Shown here: piece after piece, positions 1 to 13,076 of the stretch
Layout of the letters: each line of letters opens with the position of its first letter
Position numbering within the stretch: position 1 is the stretch's first letter
Assembly: GCA_020736575.1 (NCBI GenBank)
Contig: JAGPYM010000007.1
Span: forward strand, 1,612,001 to 1,676,000
Direction: 5' to 3'
From: Thelonectria olida
Lineage: Eukaryota; Ascomycota; Sordariomycetes; Hypocreales; Nectriaceae
Length of the DNA stretch: 64,000 bases
Notes under the pieces: generated by a model
What the model saw: only the letters and a program-made list of their open reading frames with translations
The model's database searches: none
What the model was told of the DNA's origin: nothing
Position numbers and translations under genes: made by a program

Positions 1-3000
1 CCATTCCGGATGGTCGTGAGGGTTCCATCCTTTATGGCCAGTGTTTTCAAGTTCACGAAGGAGGTCAATCGGATCATGTTGAAATTGGAGTAAGCGTCTG
101 GCTTGTTGAAGAGCCGTGATCGCAAGTCCGTAATCCAAGATGGCCTTCTTCCAAGGACCGGAGAGTTGAGACCATCGCGAACTCCTCAGCTGTTGCAAGA
201 GGAGGAGTGGTGAGATTCTTGGTAGAAACCCTGCGTCAACAAAAATAGGTTCTGTTCCCTTCGGAGCGCAGAAATCAGTGGCGGCTCCTCGTTTTTGTGT
301 TGGTTGAAGTGCTTGTGACAACGACTCGTAGGTAGATGCCACACGTCTTTCGCATCGTTGCAAATGTTTTCGAAAAATCCGGGCATGAGCTGAAGCTCGT
401 CCTTCGTTCAACTCGTTTCCCGGGCGGTCTCGCAGACTCGTAAGGCTATGTCGAAGCTCCCTGAGATAGCGATGCTCATACTCTAGCTTGGCCTTGGAAT
501 CAAGAAAATCGAGAACATGAGTCAACTTCGTGCTCGTATCTACACTCGTTTCTGTTGCCTGAAGAAATCCATCCAGCATGGGAGAACAAGCTGGAGGCTG
601 AACCGGTGGAATGTGGCAAAAGAGATCATCGATGGACACGAATCCTAGAGAATGTCCTCTTTGCTCGAAGATGGGTTTTGAAGAAAGAGGCTCGACAATC
701 ACACTTTTCACGGGTAGCTCTCTTAGTTTAGAGGCGAATTCCTCGAGATAGTTCTTGAAATGCAGATTTTCCCACCATGATGTCCACTTCCTGTAGACCG
801 GACTCATTGCAGTCAGCACATTGATGTAGGTTTCGACAAGGTTTCCTCGAGGCCGGTCAGGGGTACTGCGTGGCCACTGTTGATCAAGGGATTGTGAGAA
901 AGAAGAAATAGCCTGGTTTGTCTGCGACTCAAATTCCCGCTTCCGCCGCTTCAGAGTCTCTCGAGCAGCCTCGTAGCGCAGTGGTTCTAGACGCGCCTCG
1001 GGGCATTCGCCAAATGGCCGGATTTCCTTCTGTGCAAAACTTCTAAGGACGCCTGTCTGCACACTGTGGCCTTTGGTGAGGTCATAAGAGCCTTTATCCG
1101 GTAATGGGGCCGCAGACACAGATGGGGACAAAGCAAGCATCAAGAGTGCCTGGGTAATTTGGTCGTCATGCTCGGCAGAGTATGACATTGTCGATATCCA
1201 AACCATCAACTCGAATTTGTTGAGCCAGTGCTGGTTGTATTGGAATGCATAGTGTAACTGGCACCAGCAAGACGGGAGAACTTCTTTCGGGCTCCGAAGC
1301 CATCTCGAGTCGTAGTCCATGTTTCTTTTTGGCGGTGTCAATCTGTCTGAGGATATTTGCTCATTCATGATAACCTTATACACGTGTGCAGCGAGCCCTG
1401 AAGACACGTACTGGAAGAGAGTACGGCGGTTGTTGTAGATTCGAAATGCCATCTCAGCAGCGCGCGTACCTCGATCCGACTGTGTGCAGTCTCTTGGGTT
1501 GTATTTCACATCATGTTCAGTGGTGAAGTCCTCAGCTCCAAAGCCAGATACATGCTGACCAGATGTTCGGAGGATGGCTCGTTCGACCAGTTCCATGGCG
1601 GCATGCGTTGGAAGAGGTAGAACAATGTCGTCTTTGGGGTAGAGGAAGTCGATTTCGCGAGACCTCTCAAGAATCTCCTGAGTGATCTTGTAGAACCGGT
1701 CATCTTGGGATAGACAACTCAAACTGGAAGACCATGTGACATCCTGCATCACTCTTTTGTGGTGCGGGTAAAAGGAGCGGCCCGGAGCGAGGTCAGCAAT
1801 GAGCCCCAACGTGTGATAGGTGACTTGAGTCAAGCGACAAGGTGCTCGGACAGAGGCAGAGCGCAGAATCTCAAGAGCCTCTTCAGTTCCCGTCCGCCTG
1901 AGGAAGGGGTCTGGAAGGCAAAATGAGGTGAGGGCGTGCATATAAGCCAGGTACAGTTTGTTCTCGACTTTGTCATTAGCGGCAAGCCGGCTGAGGAGAT
2001 TGTCGATCCGATAGGCCTGCACGCGGTGAGCAGACCCATAAGTGACCGACACGTTGACATGATCGTCAAGGGAGCTGCCAGTTGTTCGGTGATGATGAAC
2101 CTTTCCTTGGGGAATGATCAGCATTCTGGTTTTCTGATCGCGCTGGCTTCGTAAGACGAGCTTGCTTGTAAGTCCGACGAGTGCTCCAACGGATTGATCC
2201 GAATCAATCTGCATTCCTCGATACTGTTTAGATCGAATCGTTGATTCTCTGGAGTTTAGAAGGAACTCAAGCTGCAATCGTGGGACCTGTATTTCAAGAG
2301 CATTCTTTTCCATTCCATACAGCATGTGGAGGCTCAGGGGCTCTTCGAGGGGAGACAAGATTGCTGCTATGCGCTGAGCCAAGATGCTAGGAGGAGCCAG
2401 GAGGAATGTTTCCTCGTTTCGACTCAGTTTCCAACTCTCACCGCATCGGCCGAGGCGCCAGTTGTCCAGGCTTGAAGCCCAGGGATTCTCAAGCGGGCAG
2501 AACTCGATGATTCCCGTGCCATTGTCATACCAATGCGCGTGTTTGTTGACGAACGCGTGAGGCAGCAGCCCATTAAAGGTGCGTGGCGGGATGAGATCCC
2601 GGGTCGACCCATTTCTGTGTAAGTGCACCAGGAGATCTCGATGTGACGAGCTGTCGGGAGAATCCTGCATTCCAAAGTGTACGGTATAGCCGCGGAAGCT
2701 CTTTGTGGTGCTGAAACGCATGCCTGGTAGCGAACTAGGCATAACCTCCAAGACCAGCGAGCCGAAGAGTCTCTCGTAGTCATGGTGTTCCTCGTGGTCG
2801 CGAGGGAGTCGGGATAGAGGCAGACCATCCACCAAAAGCGCTCCTGTGAGAATGTTGAGATGGACTTTGAGTTTCCCAGAGGTTGTTTTGAACCAGTAAC
2901 AGGTTGATTTGGCGACGCACCAGTGACTGGTTGAATCAAAGGCTGGCCAACGTCGCTGGACAGCGAGGTTGAGACAAGGGTTCTCTGAGAATTCAACCTC

Positions 3001-6000
3001 ACGAAGGAAGATGACGCGAGCGCGATGCATAGTATGTCGCCACCTATCGAAGAGAATGTCTTGAATGGTATGTTTCGCTGTGTTCCTCAAAGAACTATTG
3101 TTATGGATGATGATGGAAGCCTCAACTAGGATTGAGGCTTGGTGAGAGTCTTCCAAGATCCTGCTCATGAACTTGTCATCGACATTGAATGAATCAGCAC
3201 AAATGAGGGCAATTGTGAGCGCGGCTTCGGAGAACTGCTTTCGTTGCGTATCATCCGTAGTCTCCTGCACCTTTTCAATCAATTTCATCAACCATCCATA
3301 AGAAATCTCGCGGCATTGCTCGAGAAGATTCAGGAATGAGTCGTGTAGATCCTTGGAAACCAGGGACAGAAGGCGTGTTGCCAAGAACGTGAAAGAGCAG
3401 AGAGTAGTGTGAGATTCCCAGTTCTCTTTGACGCGTGAGACGCAAGCTTTGAGATTCTGCAGGATTTCACGACCAAATGATAGGTCAGATGGCGTCGAGT
3501 GTGCGCATCGTGTGGTTTTTTGAAGTAAATGGGGGCCAGCTTGCAGACTCATCTGGAGTAGAAAAGTGGCCGTCTCAGTTTTGTTAAAGTCAATCGTGGG
3601 CATAGCGAGCTGCGTAAGGATACTCATCCATTGAAGGCGATATCCGTATGGTAGAACACACAAGGCCTTGAACTCTCCCAGGGACATGTAGTCAGGGCAG
3701 AATGACTGGCTGGCTATGGTGTTGTTCGGCGTCTCGCCATTTGGATCCGCCCAAGTGCGCATAAGGAACGGCTTCAAGGCCTCAGCACGCGTAGGCAGCT
3801 TAAATGTGCAGAGGACTGATACATCGACAGACGGGCTGAAGGCGGAAAGAAAGGAGCTTCGGATCTCGTCGTAGTATTGATAGCGGAGGCCGTTGTTGAC
3901 GCACACATCAGACTCTGAGCTAGAGCCGACGGGTCTATCTCGCCGATGGGTAACAACATGAGGTTTCGCTTCCGACACCAGGTGAATACGATGATGCCAA
4001 GACTGAAAGTATCTGGAAAGCCCCTGGTACGTTCGCAGCGGGTAATATGATTCGAGGCGATGGGAAACAGACGGCTTCCACCGAAGCACATTGTCGATGA
4101 GGTAGACGGTTGCATCTCGCCACTCCGCAAAGACCAGGGGAACAGCCAGCTCGAAAATTGTCGTTTGAGCTTGAAACAAATCGCTTGATAAGGGCCATTC
4201 ATGGGCAGAGATCTCCAGTTCATTTGCTCTGGTTAAAACCTGGCAGCGACTGCATGCATAAGAATAGTGATCCGAGACCCTGACGCCATATTCCATCCGA
4301 GAGATATATTCACACGCGCTGGCTTCATACTGCCGCATCAGGCTTGCGTACTCGTCCTTGAGTCGGCGAAATTCTTCAAGTTTTGCCTGTCTCTGAGCCG
4401 TTGCGTCCTTTTCGATCCGCTCTTTCATCTCCTGGTGCAAAGTTGACTGCGCAAAGTACTGCACTGGAAATGACAAACCCTCACCGTAAGATCGAAAGAC
4501 GGAGGGCAATCTCTTCGTCGAGGCGAGTTTCTGGCGCTTCAGGAGATAGACTTCAAGACGATGAAGCCTCTCCATGTCCACGACTGAACTAAGCAGAAGG
4601 GCTCGCCACACTTCAGTCGGCATCTCTGGATCATAGTCCTCCAACATGGGGATGGCATAAATAGCAGCTTTGTCGGCTGCGATCCAGAGTTCTCCGATTG
4701 TGAGGAGCATTCTTGATGCACCTTCAGGATAGTTTGAATACCACTCACAAGCTACGGAGTGGTAACTTTGAATCAGTTGCGCCAAGTTCTGACACGATGA
4801 TTCTTCCTGAATGTGTCCCTCGAGCCACTGGTCAAGGTGGCTTGCGACCCAAGATTCAACCATCGCAAGGCGGAAGGGTAAGTATTTCGTGTTGATATCA
4901 TAGCTCACCGAGGGAAGGACGTCACCTTTAAGTACCCAGACGTGTGGAGTTGGACTGAAGGTGGAGCATTCGGTCTTCTCGACGCGTAAAGGGATCGAAG
5001 AGAGAAAAGCCTCCATCGCGGGGAGGGAGAAACGAATGTTGTCTTTCATTTCAAGGCCCAAGATTGCTTCCAGATCAAGGTACTTTTCTGACCTTTCACG
5101 GATTCGTTTCCATCTCTGGCCCAGAAGCTCTGAAGTCGCTGACACGATTTGTTGGATCGCTTGCAGCCATTTTCCATTGCGAGGGCTCTCCAGTTTGCAG
5201 CGCCTTCTAGAGACTTTGGTCATCATCATGTGAAGAACATCGCTGGCAGTGGACTGCTGATTCGCAGAATCAAGCACTTGAGCCATCAAGAATACCATGA
5301 AGGGCTTATACAGATTCTCCGAGGTACCAGTAAGACGAACCATGGTAAGCTGCAGAGCAACACGAACAAGAAGCCACAAAGGAGACCGTCTCCAGGGTAG
5401 CTTGCTCTTGCTCCACATGACCTCTTCACGAGTATTCTTGCGAATGCCCTTGACGCTGGCTTGCTTTCCAGCACCTCGAAGGATGCTTGTCAACAGCTCA
5501 GTGACGATTCGTGGGTCCGTCGTGTCTCTGTCCTCATCGTGCTCTTGGTTGGCCTTCCAGGCTTTTCCTTTCATCTCCTGGACTGTTTGGTGGCTCATTT
5601 TGACGAGAGTCTTGGCCACGACAGTCAGGAACTCGTTGGTTTTGAAGTTATCACCGGATATTTCGATCGCAGTTGCTGGAAATTCCCGGACAAGACGGCC
5701 TCGTGTGGTCATGACTGAGTCGTTGGTCGGGGAGAGTTCAAATGTTTCAAAGCAGACCGAGTCGGCCATTTTGCGAATAAGAATTCCCGCATTCTGCGCA
5801 GCGATGTGAAACACCACAACAGCGCCTGTGAGTTTCGAGATTGTTAGCAAGTACTTTGCGACGGAAGGTCGTGAATGTCTCTGCACCTTTGATGGAAAGC
5901 TGCCGCAAGGCCTCTCCAACTCCGTCTTCGCTGAGATATCCGCGAAAGTCTCTTGACTTTTTCATGCCATCCATCATCTTTATGCACGTTGTGATTGCGT

Positions 6001-6190
6001 CCGTATCTTCTGGACCAGCCTCGGAAAGGAAACGTTTCAGTGAGAGTAAAACAAAGTCAACGAGCAGGGATCCATTCGCAGCGGAGTCGTCATCCCCGCC
6101 TGGAAGCTTCGGAGGCAAAAATAGGTGATGAAAGAGATAATGCAGCCTCTCCTTTCCAGTTGCTGCTGTGGTGTCATGAAGGCTGGCCAT
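1..6190 (-). CDS. Giant DUF6606/DUF3638-family protein (putative ubiquitin hydrolase-like), 5' part
   Basis: The frame is open from the ATG at 6190 to the left edge, giving 2051 codons and no stop in the window. The N-terminus reads LHYLFHHLFLPPKLPGGDD, typical of DUF6606 at the start of fungal proteins of about 3000 residues that carry DUF3638 and DUF3645 further on and are often labelled ubiquitinyl hydrolase. After a short intron (about 5826-5862, branch GCTAAC; 29- or 61-bp alternatives exist) comes HIAAQNAGILIRK, another family landmark. The last residues, NPHDHPEW, lie just before the DUF3638 core with its NMGEGK-like loop, so the putative catalytic or NTP-binding part is outside the window. 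An upstream in-frame ATG at 6289 is less likely because family similarity begins only after 6190. Biochemical activity is poorly established for this family; the name is inference from domain annotation. No neighbour suggests a shared pathway. Confidence 0.85.
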
Positions 6191-7475
6191 CGTATCAAGA
6201 AGCTTGTGAACGGGTAGTATGATGTAGTTGGGGCTTCGGGTGAAGTGAAGAGAGGAATCAAAGGAATTGGGTACGGTATTTATCTTCAAGAGGTGCGGGC
6301 ATTGCTTGCCAAGACAGGCTTTACACTTCAGACACCGCCTGGCCCAACATGGTCTGTCTCCTGGAGACTCGTTGGCTCTTCAGACGTATCAACCGCAGGG
6401 CCAAAATACTACAGCAAAACGAAAAGCTTAATTACACTTGGGGCTGCATCAGACGGCCTCATGGCTGGCCACGCCAGCACGTATCCTACCACTGAGATGA
6501 CGAGGTTTCACCCTGGTCGGCCTCCCGCATGGTTAGCACCAACAGGTCTCCCAGCCCGATAGTGATTTCTAGGACGATAATAAAGCCCTGTGACGTAGGA
6601 TACTTGAGGTATTATCACTGCAGGCCCTACTGAAACGGTTTGTATCGAGCTTCTGGCCTCTCAAGGTCTTCACTTCTAGATTGCGGCGTAACAAAGCTAC
6701 TCCTTGGTGAGTTCCGATGGGTCCTAGGTTCCTATTTATCCTGGCGATTCGGCCCGCGAAGTCAATGCCTTGTACATAGGCTGGGGGAAAGCCTAGAGTG
6801 TCCTGGGTTATGGTCCAGTCCCCCAGGTTGCGTTCTTGCTCTTCTGAGAGCTTTTGACGCCATTCATCACTCTTTGCACGGCCCTAGGTGGCGGAAATTC
6901 GTTCCGGAAGGGTCGCACGAGGATTCCCATGACGTGCCGCAACCGCCGGCAAGACACGTCATTTGCGACTTCCTAAATGGCGTTTTGAATGCCGTCCTTA
7001 GTATAACGGTATGACGATTCCAACGATATAGCAATTATTGCGATAGCTCCATTATGACGCGAGAGATGGCGGTCGCAATTGAAATTGAGTTTGACGTATC
7101 GGTGGTTTATGAGGGCAGGAGGTTTAATCAATGGGGTGGGCGGCTTAGAGAATAATTGCCAGATAATACGCAGATCAGATGTGACACTGCTGCAATAGCG
7201 CCGGAACGCTGATAAGACAAAACGCCTGCTGCGACAGTTGTGAAATGCTAGTGCCACACATACACGAGGATGTGGATAATAGAGAAGAGGCAGAAAAGGC
7301 AGAGATAAGGCAGATAGCAAGAGAGCACACTCTTGCATGGATCGATCCCGCAGAATACACACATAAATTCTACTATGACAAATGGCTGAGGCAACCTACT
7401 CATTCATCCTACTCATCTCGCTCCCTCATCGCGTTTGCACAGGAGCACCATTAACCGCATTACAAAATCATCACG
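6191..7475. other. Intergenic region, no supported gene
   Basis: This 1.3 kb stretch holds only short overlapping frames on both strands, with no recognisable domain, signal peptide or convincing splice pattern. It should contain the promoter of the DUF6606-family gene on its left. Nothing repetitive was seen. Confidence 0.5.
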
Positions 7476-8834
7476 ATGAGCTTCACCCAAGGCACTCTCC
7501 ACAAACATTGCGGTATCACGACACAGGAGCGAGCGCACAACCTTGCCACCTTGGACCGCGCCTCGCAGCACAGCTGTTACTCCAAACTCTGCCTCAGGAA
7601 ACGCCTCCTGGGGACTCACTTCAAGTTTGCAATCAATTGGTTGCCAATGGGATGCGGGCACAGTGCAGAGGAGTGGGGAACGCTCAAGATGTGTTCTATT
7701 GAGCTCGCCATTGGCTTGTTGCCATCTGCAGGGAGACAGAATCAGATGACGATGGACTGCTCTTGTGCTCATCATCTCCTCAACAGACGCTATCTCCACT
7801 CGTGTCAGCTCCAATCCAATAGTCACTCACGAGGGATGCTCCTGGATGCACCTCGAGAAGATTTTTGCATTTACTAGCCTTTCATATACCGTGTCAAGGC
7901 TCTTAGTTGAGGCGAAGAAGATGTACTCGCTGGCGTCGAGATTTGGTACCACGCCATCCAACGTCCAGAAGAACGAGAGGCATTCTTACTTCTCGCCAAT
8001 CGTCTGTGGCCAGACGCAGCGAAGCGTTTCCCAGAGGATTCTCCCGACATTGGAGAGAACGGGACACAGATCAGGACGGGTTTTTGCAAGGGTCAGTGGA
8101 GTGCCAATAGGCCTGTCAATCCAGAATCAAGTGGCCAGCCGGTCTCAAGCCAGCAGTTCGCTTTCGCCTCCATATCGACGCTGACGCCATTTCCTCCAAC
8201 ACATGCGTACCAGAGCGCTCAACATCCGGCTTACGATATCTATACCAGCCGGACTAGTGCATGGCCCGACCCCAATATAACGCCGACTCAGGCACTTCAA
8301 GGCGAAGTCTTTCAATCGATGAGTGGGACGAATAATTTGTGGGAATTTGCATCCTTAGACTCTGGACACACGTACTCAAACGAGTATGAGAACCCTCCGA
8401 CTCTCTCGGCCGGAAGACACGCAAACCCGCTGGTGCCAACCGATGTGAGCTGGCTTGACGTCCTAGATCCAAACACCCTAGCGCACACATGCAATGCGAC
8501 GACCGATTCAACGAGAACGAAGGTGAAAATATCCGCCGAGGATCTACGAAAAGCCAAGTTATTTACCAACTTTTTTGAGTTTCTCTGGCACCTACATGAT
8601 CTCACATTCGCTCTCTCAGGCAATAGATTGACAGTTCAAGATCTAGAATCGTTGCTTACCTATCTTCAAGAAAGGAACTCTGATAGAGATCACACGATCG
8701 AGGACTTTATGAAAATAGTACTAGCGGAAAGCAACTCGGGAGGTTTAGTTTGCCAGGCAGTTACGTCAATGACGGAGAGATTCGTGAAGCTAGGGTACCT
8801 GCAAAGCGTTGAGCTGGTCACAACTTACATGTAG
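7476..8834 (+). CDS. Unrecognised multi-exon gene; 3' exon well supported
   Basis: From about 7911 to the TAG ending at 8834 one frame is open for some 307 codons. It starts GEEDVLAGVEIWYHAIQ and ends LGYLQSVELVTTYM. It is polar, has no membrane segment or signal peptide, and has a helical C-terminal third (LRKAKLFTNFFEFLWHLHD, then LTVQDLESLLTYLQER). Stops at 7875 and 7908 in that frame mean an intron or the gene start lies just upstream. The ATG at 7476 opens the same frame for 133 codons and could be a first exon joined by an intron whose length is a multiple of three, but I could not fix the splice sites. No family recognised; a regulatory protein is possible but unsupported. Confidence is good for the 3' exon and low for the 5' structure. 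Confidence 0.5.
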
Positions 8835-10644
8835 TTTTTTTGGAAAAGTCAGTGCGAAGTGATAGCGACTGTAGGAAAGCCTTCTCGCGAAGGCACAACA
8901 TGGTGAGACACAAGTCGATGAATTGCCCTGGCCTGTGTGCGCAAAGGAACATGCTGAGTCTACCTTGCCGTAATTTAAACCAAGCGATGGCAGCGTGACT
9001 TTTTACTGTGTCAATGCCGGCACCTAGAGGCTACTTGACCCGTAAAGAGGATTATTTTGTAAAACGGGGACCAAGGGTACTTACTTAAGGGGAATCTAGT
9101 ATTAGTAAATAAATGGTTCGATTTTCTCATATTTTTATGATTGACTTCATGGAGCTTCATTCTTCACATAATTAAATACAGAAACATTAGAATAATCTCA
9201 GCCTTGTATATTTATTTGGTTATTCCACCTCTTTTCTAACAACTCTACGGATCTTCGTCACTCAGGTCAGCCGTGATTCCTCTTCACAACACCAGGTATG
9301 AAGCCCTCGTCGGTGTCCTTTTGTGTCGCTATAATTGGACAATGCCAGCAGATAGGGGATTTATCCATCTGACGCTTTAGTTGCAAACCATCCGACCTAG
9401 ATTTTCTCAAGCTTGGGGTGGGCCTTATCTTGCATGTTTTGCCGACTGTACCCGATTGCACCAGCAGCAAACTCAATGGTAAGTTGAATGTAATGATGTC
9501 AAGGCAATTATTGACATTAAGGGGCCAATTATTGGCATCAAAAGAACTTAGATACTGCAATTTTTACTCATAGGGAGTTGCTCACACGACTGTCCTGACT
9601 GCGAGTCTTCGAATTACCGCCTTTAGTTCGTCACGGTCCGCCGAGTTGGAAGCCACAACTCAATTGGACAGAATATTTCCGCAAAAACCATCTCGAATTG
9701 CCGTTACAAAAGATTAAATGTCATTTCATTACTGTCAGTTTTGTCAAGTCCGCTGAGGTCGTAGACTATGCCCCTGCCATCCTATAGCCGCCCAGCACGT
9801 ACCATCACAAAACCCCAGTGAAAGTGACATCGGGGGCATATTTGCAAGCAACCGAATTCGCAGGGGAACTGAAATAGCCTGTCCTTCACACTCAGGACGT
9901 CGTATCCTTTGCAACGGCGACCGAGAGTTCAGAGGACAATACGAAGGATTCTTCGGCGGAAATAAAACCGCAGAAGCCAATGAGTAGTTGACACACGTCT
10001 CGTATTTGTCTTGTCGTCAATGCAGTTGTTTTTAGGCCGAAACTGACTGCGTTGATGCTGATTAAGCCCAATAAGGTACTTGCATAGGCGCTGGGGTGGG
10101 AGCCAAGGCGGCTCGAGGGAATCACAAGCCACAGGTAATCAAACTACCATCTCACTTCGCAGAGATTGACCTCGTATCTGCACGAGCCGCCGCCCTCAAA
10201 ATCCTACTACGCAGTAGAGCTGAAAGATCTTCCCGGCAAGGTCCGACCGTGCATGCAGATGCTTTTTCAACGCGAACAACGGCCATCTCATCCGATTGGT
10301 TGAATGTTGGCTGAATTATCGCCTTGACGTCAATCTTACCGCGACCACCAACACGCCAGCAAGCGGTGCATAACGTGAATTCATCTCAGCAAGCCATGTG
10401 AGAGTGTAAGCCACACTACTGCACGGTTCGATGCACCTCGTTTCAGGTGATCTAGTTAGACCCGCGTCATAACAACAACCAAATGGAAATTCTCAAGCAG
10501 GCTTAGCAGGAGCAGGCTCGGCTCGGGACAGTGGTGGGTGAGTCAGGAGTTGTCAAGTATGAGTAGTTATATCTACCATTGAGTGCTGGGGTGGTTGTTC
10601 TTCCTGTCTACTCTTTCAGAGAAGGATCACTCCAAAATACAGCC
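8835..10644. other. Intergenic region with an AT-rich stretch
   Basis: No supported gene. The part from about 9050 to 9250 is visibly AT-rich, with AATAAA-like words that could serve as 3' processing signals for the gene ending at 8834. The right part is the promoter side of the galactose oxidase gene. Short frames on both strands show no domain. Confidence 0.45.
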
Positions 10645-12708
10645 ATGCCGTCCGTATTTGCGCTTAGCGCTCTCGTTTTGTGCGGGTTTTCTCCAACAGT
10701 TGCCAATGCGGTCAGTATCCCGTCTCACGGTTCATCTGTTGCTGGCAAGGGTCGAGACTTCGACGTTCAACATCTGAGTCTACGAGCCGCCGCCCCTATC
10801 GGAACAGCCATAGATCGTTCTGGTTGGAAGGTCACCTGCGACAGTTTCCACTCTGGAAATGAGTGCAGCAAGGCCATTGACAATGACAAAAACACCTTCT
10901 GGCACACGGCGTACTCCAGCACGAGCAACCCAAAGCCGCCTCACACCATTACCGTGGACATGGGGTCGACCCAGAACGTCAACGGTATATCCATGCTTCC
11001 CCGGCAGGACGGCAACGAAAACGGCTGGATTGCACGACATATTGTGTCTCTGAGCTCGGATGGGAAGAACTGGGGCGCTGCAGTGGCATTTGGCACCTGG
11101 TACGATGATAGCACGCAAAAGTACTCCAACTTTGAAACCAAGCCTGCCCGATACGTGCGTATCGTTGCTGTCGCTGAGGCGAACGGCAATCCATGGACCA
11201 GCATTGCCGAGCTCAACATCTACAAGGCCGCATCATACAAACCACCGGCCAAGGGGATTGGTCAATGGGGTCCAACGCTGGACTTCCCCATCGTCCCCGT
11301 CGCTGGAGCCATCGAACCCACGTCGGGAAAAGTTGTTGTTTGGTCTGCCTATCGATATGACCAATTTGGAGGATCGCCTGGAGGCTACACGCTTACTTCT
11401 GAATGGGATCCCAAGACCGGAGTCATCTCGCAGCGCACCGTGAGCAACACTGATCACGACATGTTCTGCCCTGGTATATCGATGGATGGCAATGGCCAGA
11501 TTGTTGTCACGGGTGGCAATGCAGCAAAGCGAACGTCGCTCTATGACTCTCCCAGCGACAGCTGGATAAAGGGGCCGGATATGAATATCGCTCGGGGATA
11601 TCAATCCTCCGCCACGACGTCCAACGGCCGTGTCTTTACCATCGGCGGTTCCTGGAGCGGCGGTGTTTCCAAGAAGAATGGCGAAATCTACGACCCCGCA
11701 ACTAAGTCATGGAAGATGTTGCCAAACGCCGACGTTACGCCCATGCTCACTGCAGACAAGCAAGGATTATATCGTGCAGACAATCACGCATGGTTGTTTG
11801 GTTGGAAGAACAACACCGTCTTTCAGGCCGGCCCCAGCACGGCGATGAACTGGTACTACACCAACGATAACGGTGGCGTCAAGCCAGCAGGTTCTCGCAA
11901 GTCCGGCCGTGGAGTTGACCCCGATGCCATGTGTGGCAATTCTGTCATGTATGACGCAGTCAAGGGCAAGATCTTGACATTTGGGGGCGCGCCGTCTTAC
12001 CAGGATTCCGACGCGACCACCAACGCCCACATTGTCACAATCGGGAATCCTGGAGATAACGCTCAAGTTTCGTTTGCTAGCAACGGCTTGTATCATGCGC
12101 GTACCTTCCACACTTCCGTCGTCCTTCCTGACGGAAGCGTCTTCATTGCCGGAGGCCAACGCCACGGCATCCCTTTTGCAGACTCGACTCCTCAACTGAC
12201 TCCAGAGCTATACGTTCCAGGCAAGGATCAGTTCTTCCAGCAACAACCCAATTCAATTGTTCGTGTGTATCACAGTATCTCACTTCTCCTTCCTGACGCT
12301 ACAGTCTTGAATGGCGGCGGTGGTCTCTGCGGAACCTGCACGACAAATCACTTCGACGCGCAAATCTTCACCCCGGCATACTTGTACAATGGGGACGGCA
12401 ATCTAGCAAAGAGGCCTTCTATTCAATCCGTTTCGGCAACCACCATCAAAGTAGGCGGCACCATCACAATCAAGACTGATTCGGCAGTCTCGAGTGCCTC
12501 CTTGATCCGGTACGGAACGGCCACCCACACGGTGAATACCGACCAGAGGAGGATTCCCTTAACCTTGGCCAAGAAGGGGACAAACCAGTACTCAGTTGTA
12601 GTTCCGCGTGATGCTGGAATTGCGCTGCCAGGTTACTGGATGTTGTTTGTGATGACTCAGGGGGGCGTGCCCAGTGTTGCGAAGACGATCAAGGTGACTC
12701 CATCATAA
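10645..12708 (+). CDS. gaoA: Galactose oxidase precursor (secreted copper radical oxidase)
   Basis: Oxidises the C6 hydroxyl of galactose and other primary alcohols to aldehydes and releases H2O2, outside the cell. The 687-residue single-exon product starts with a signal peptide (MPSVFALSALVLCGF...ANA) and a pro-segment to about residue 47. An F5/8-type carbohydrate-binding domain follows (about 50-200), then a kelch beta-propeller and a C-terminal Ig-like domain. All catalytic residues of the Fusarium enzyme are present at a constant offset: Cys275 (DMFCPG) and Tyr319 (RGYQSS) for the thioether cofactor, Trp337 (GGSWSGG) stacked over it, Tyr542 and His543 (RVYHSIS), and His628 (ATHTVN) as copper ligands. 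The Met at 10645 is chosen because it begins the signal peptide; the frame upstream has only a TTG. It stands alone, with a sugar transporter convergent on its right. Confidence 0.96.
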   Translation: MPSVFALSALVLCGFSPTVANAVSIPSHGSSVAGKGRDFDVQHLSLRAAAPIGTAIDRSGWKVTCDSFHSGNECSKAIDNDKNTFWHTAYSSTSNPKPPHTITVDMGSTQNVNGISMLPRQDGNENGWIARHIVSLSSDGKNWGAAVAFGTWYDDSTQKYSNFETKPARYVRIVAVAEANGNPWTSIAELNIYKAASYKPPAKGIGQWGPTLDFPIVPVAGAIEPTSGKVVVWSAYRYDQFGGSPGGYTLTSEWDPKTGVISQRTVSNTDHDMFCPGISMDGNGQIVVTGGNAAKRTSLYDSPSDSWIKGPDMNIARGYQSSATTSNGRVFTIGGSWSGGVSKKNGEIYDPATKSWKMLPNADVTPMLTADKQGLYRADNHAWLFGWKNNTVFQAGPSTAMNWYYTNDNGGVKPAGSRKSGRGVDPDAMCGNSVMYDAVKGKILTFGGAPSYQDSDATTNAHIVTIGNPGDNAQVSFASNGLYHARTFHTSVVLPDGSVFIAGGQRHGIPFADSTPQLTPELYVPGKDQFFQQQPNSIVRVYHSISLLLPDATVLNGGGGLCGTCTTNHFDAQIFTPAYLYNGDGNLAKRPSIQSVSATTIKVGGTITIKTDSAVSSASLIRYGTATHTVNTDQRRIPLTLAKKGTNQYSVVVPRDAGIALPGYWMLFVMTQGGVPSVAKTIKVTPS

Positions 12709-13076
12709 GTTGTGTCTGTGATCGTCAATTGGTTAGGATAAACCATCTCGCGTTACGTATATAGCCTAGTCGATACCTTCTAAAAGAAGCGGTCGGTTGT
12801 TCTCTTTGCATTTAATCGTGTGACCAGAACTGTGAGCACCCCGGTCATAGTACAGGTGCCAGGGCATGGTCCTATTTCAACACGTCAACGTAACGGCATG
12901 CCCAACCTAGGCTAGCAGAGTGAAAACATAGTCCGATTTCAGTGATTCAATCCTCTCATTGAAAAAAGGCGTCAGTAGATGCAACCTCCCTTACAATTTA
13001 ATTACGAGACGAAGTAAGTTTGATTTACTAAGTGATCAATTCACAATATTAACAGGATTAAAAACTAAGAAAATAT
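12709..13076. other. Convergent 3' intergenic region
   Basis: The 368 bp between the galactose oxidase stop and the transporter stop should contain both 3' UTRs. It becomes AT-rich toward 13070. No gene seen. Confidence 0.5.

Noticed and set aside
1..6190. Series of short frames (for example 2424-3002 and 3774-4223) that might suggest several small genes or a pseudogene
   Set aside because: All are shadows of one uninterrupted minus-strand frame that runs off the window edge.
7413..7826. 137-codon minus-strand frame
   Set aside because: Overlaps plus-strand frames of similar length, with no domain or splice support; left unannotated.
10579..10644. Upstream extension of the galactose oxidase frame
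   Set aside because: It begins at TTG and would bury the signal peptide; the ATG at 10645 starts the signal sequence directly.
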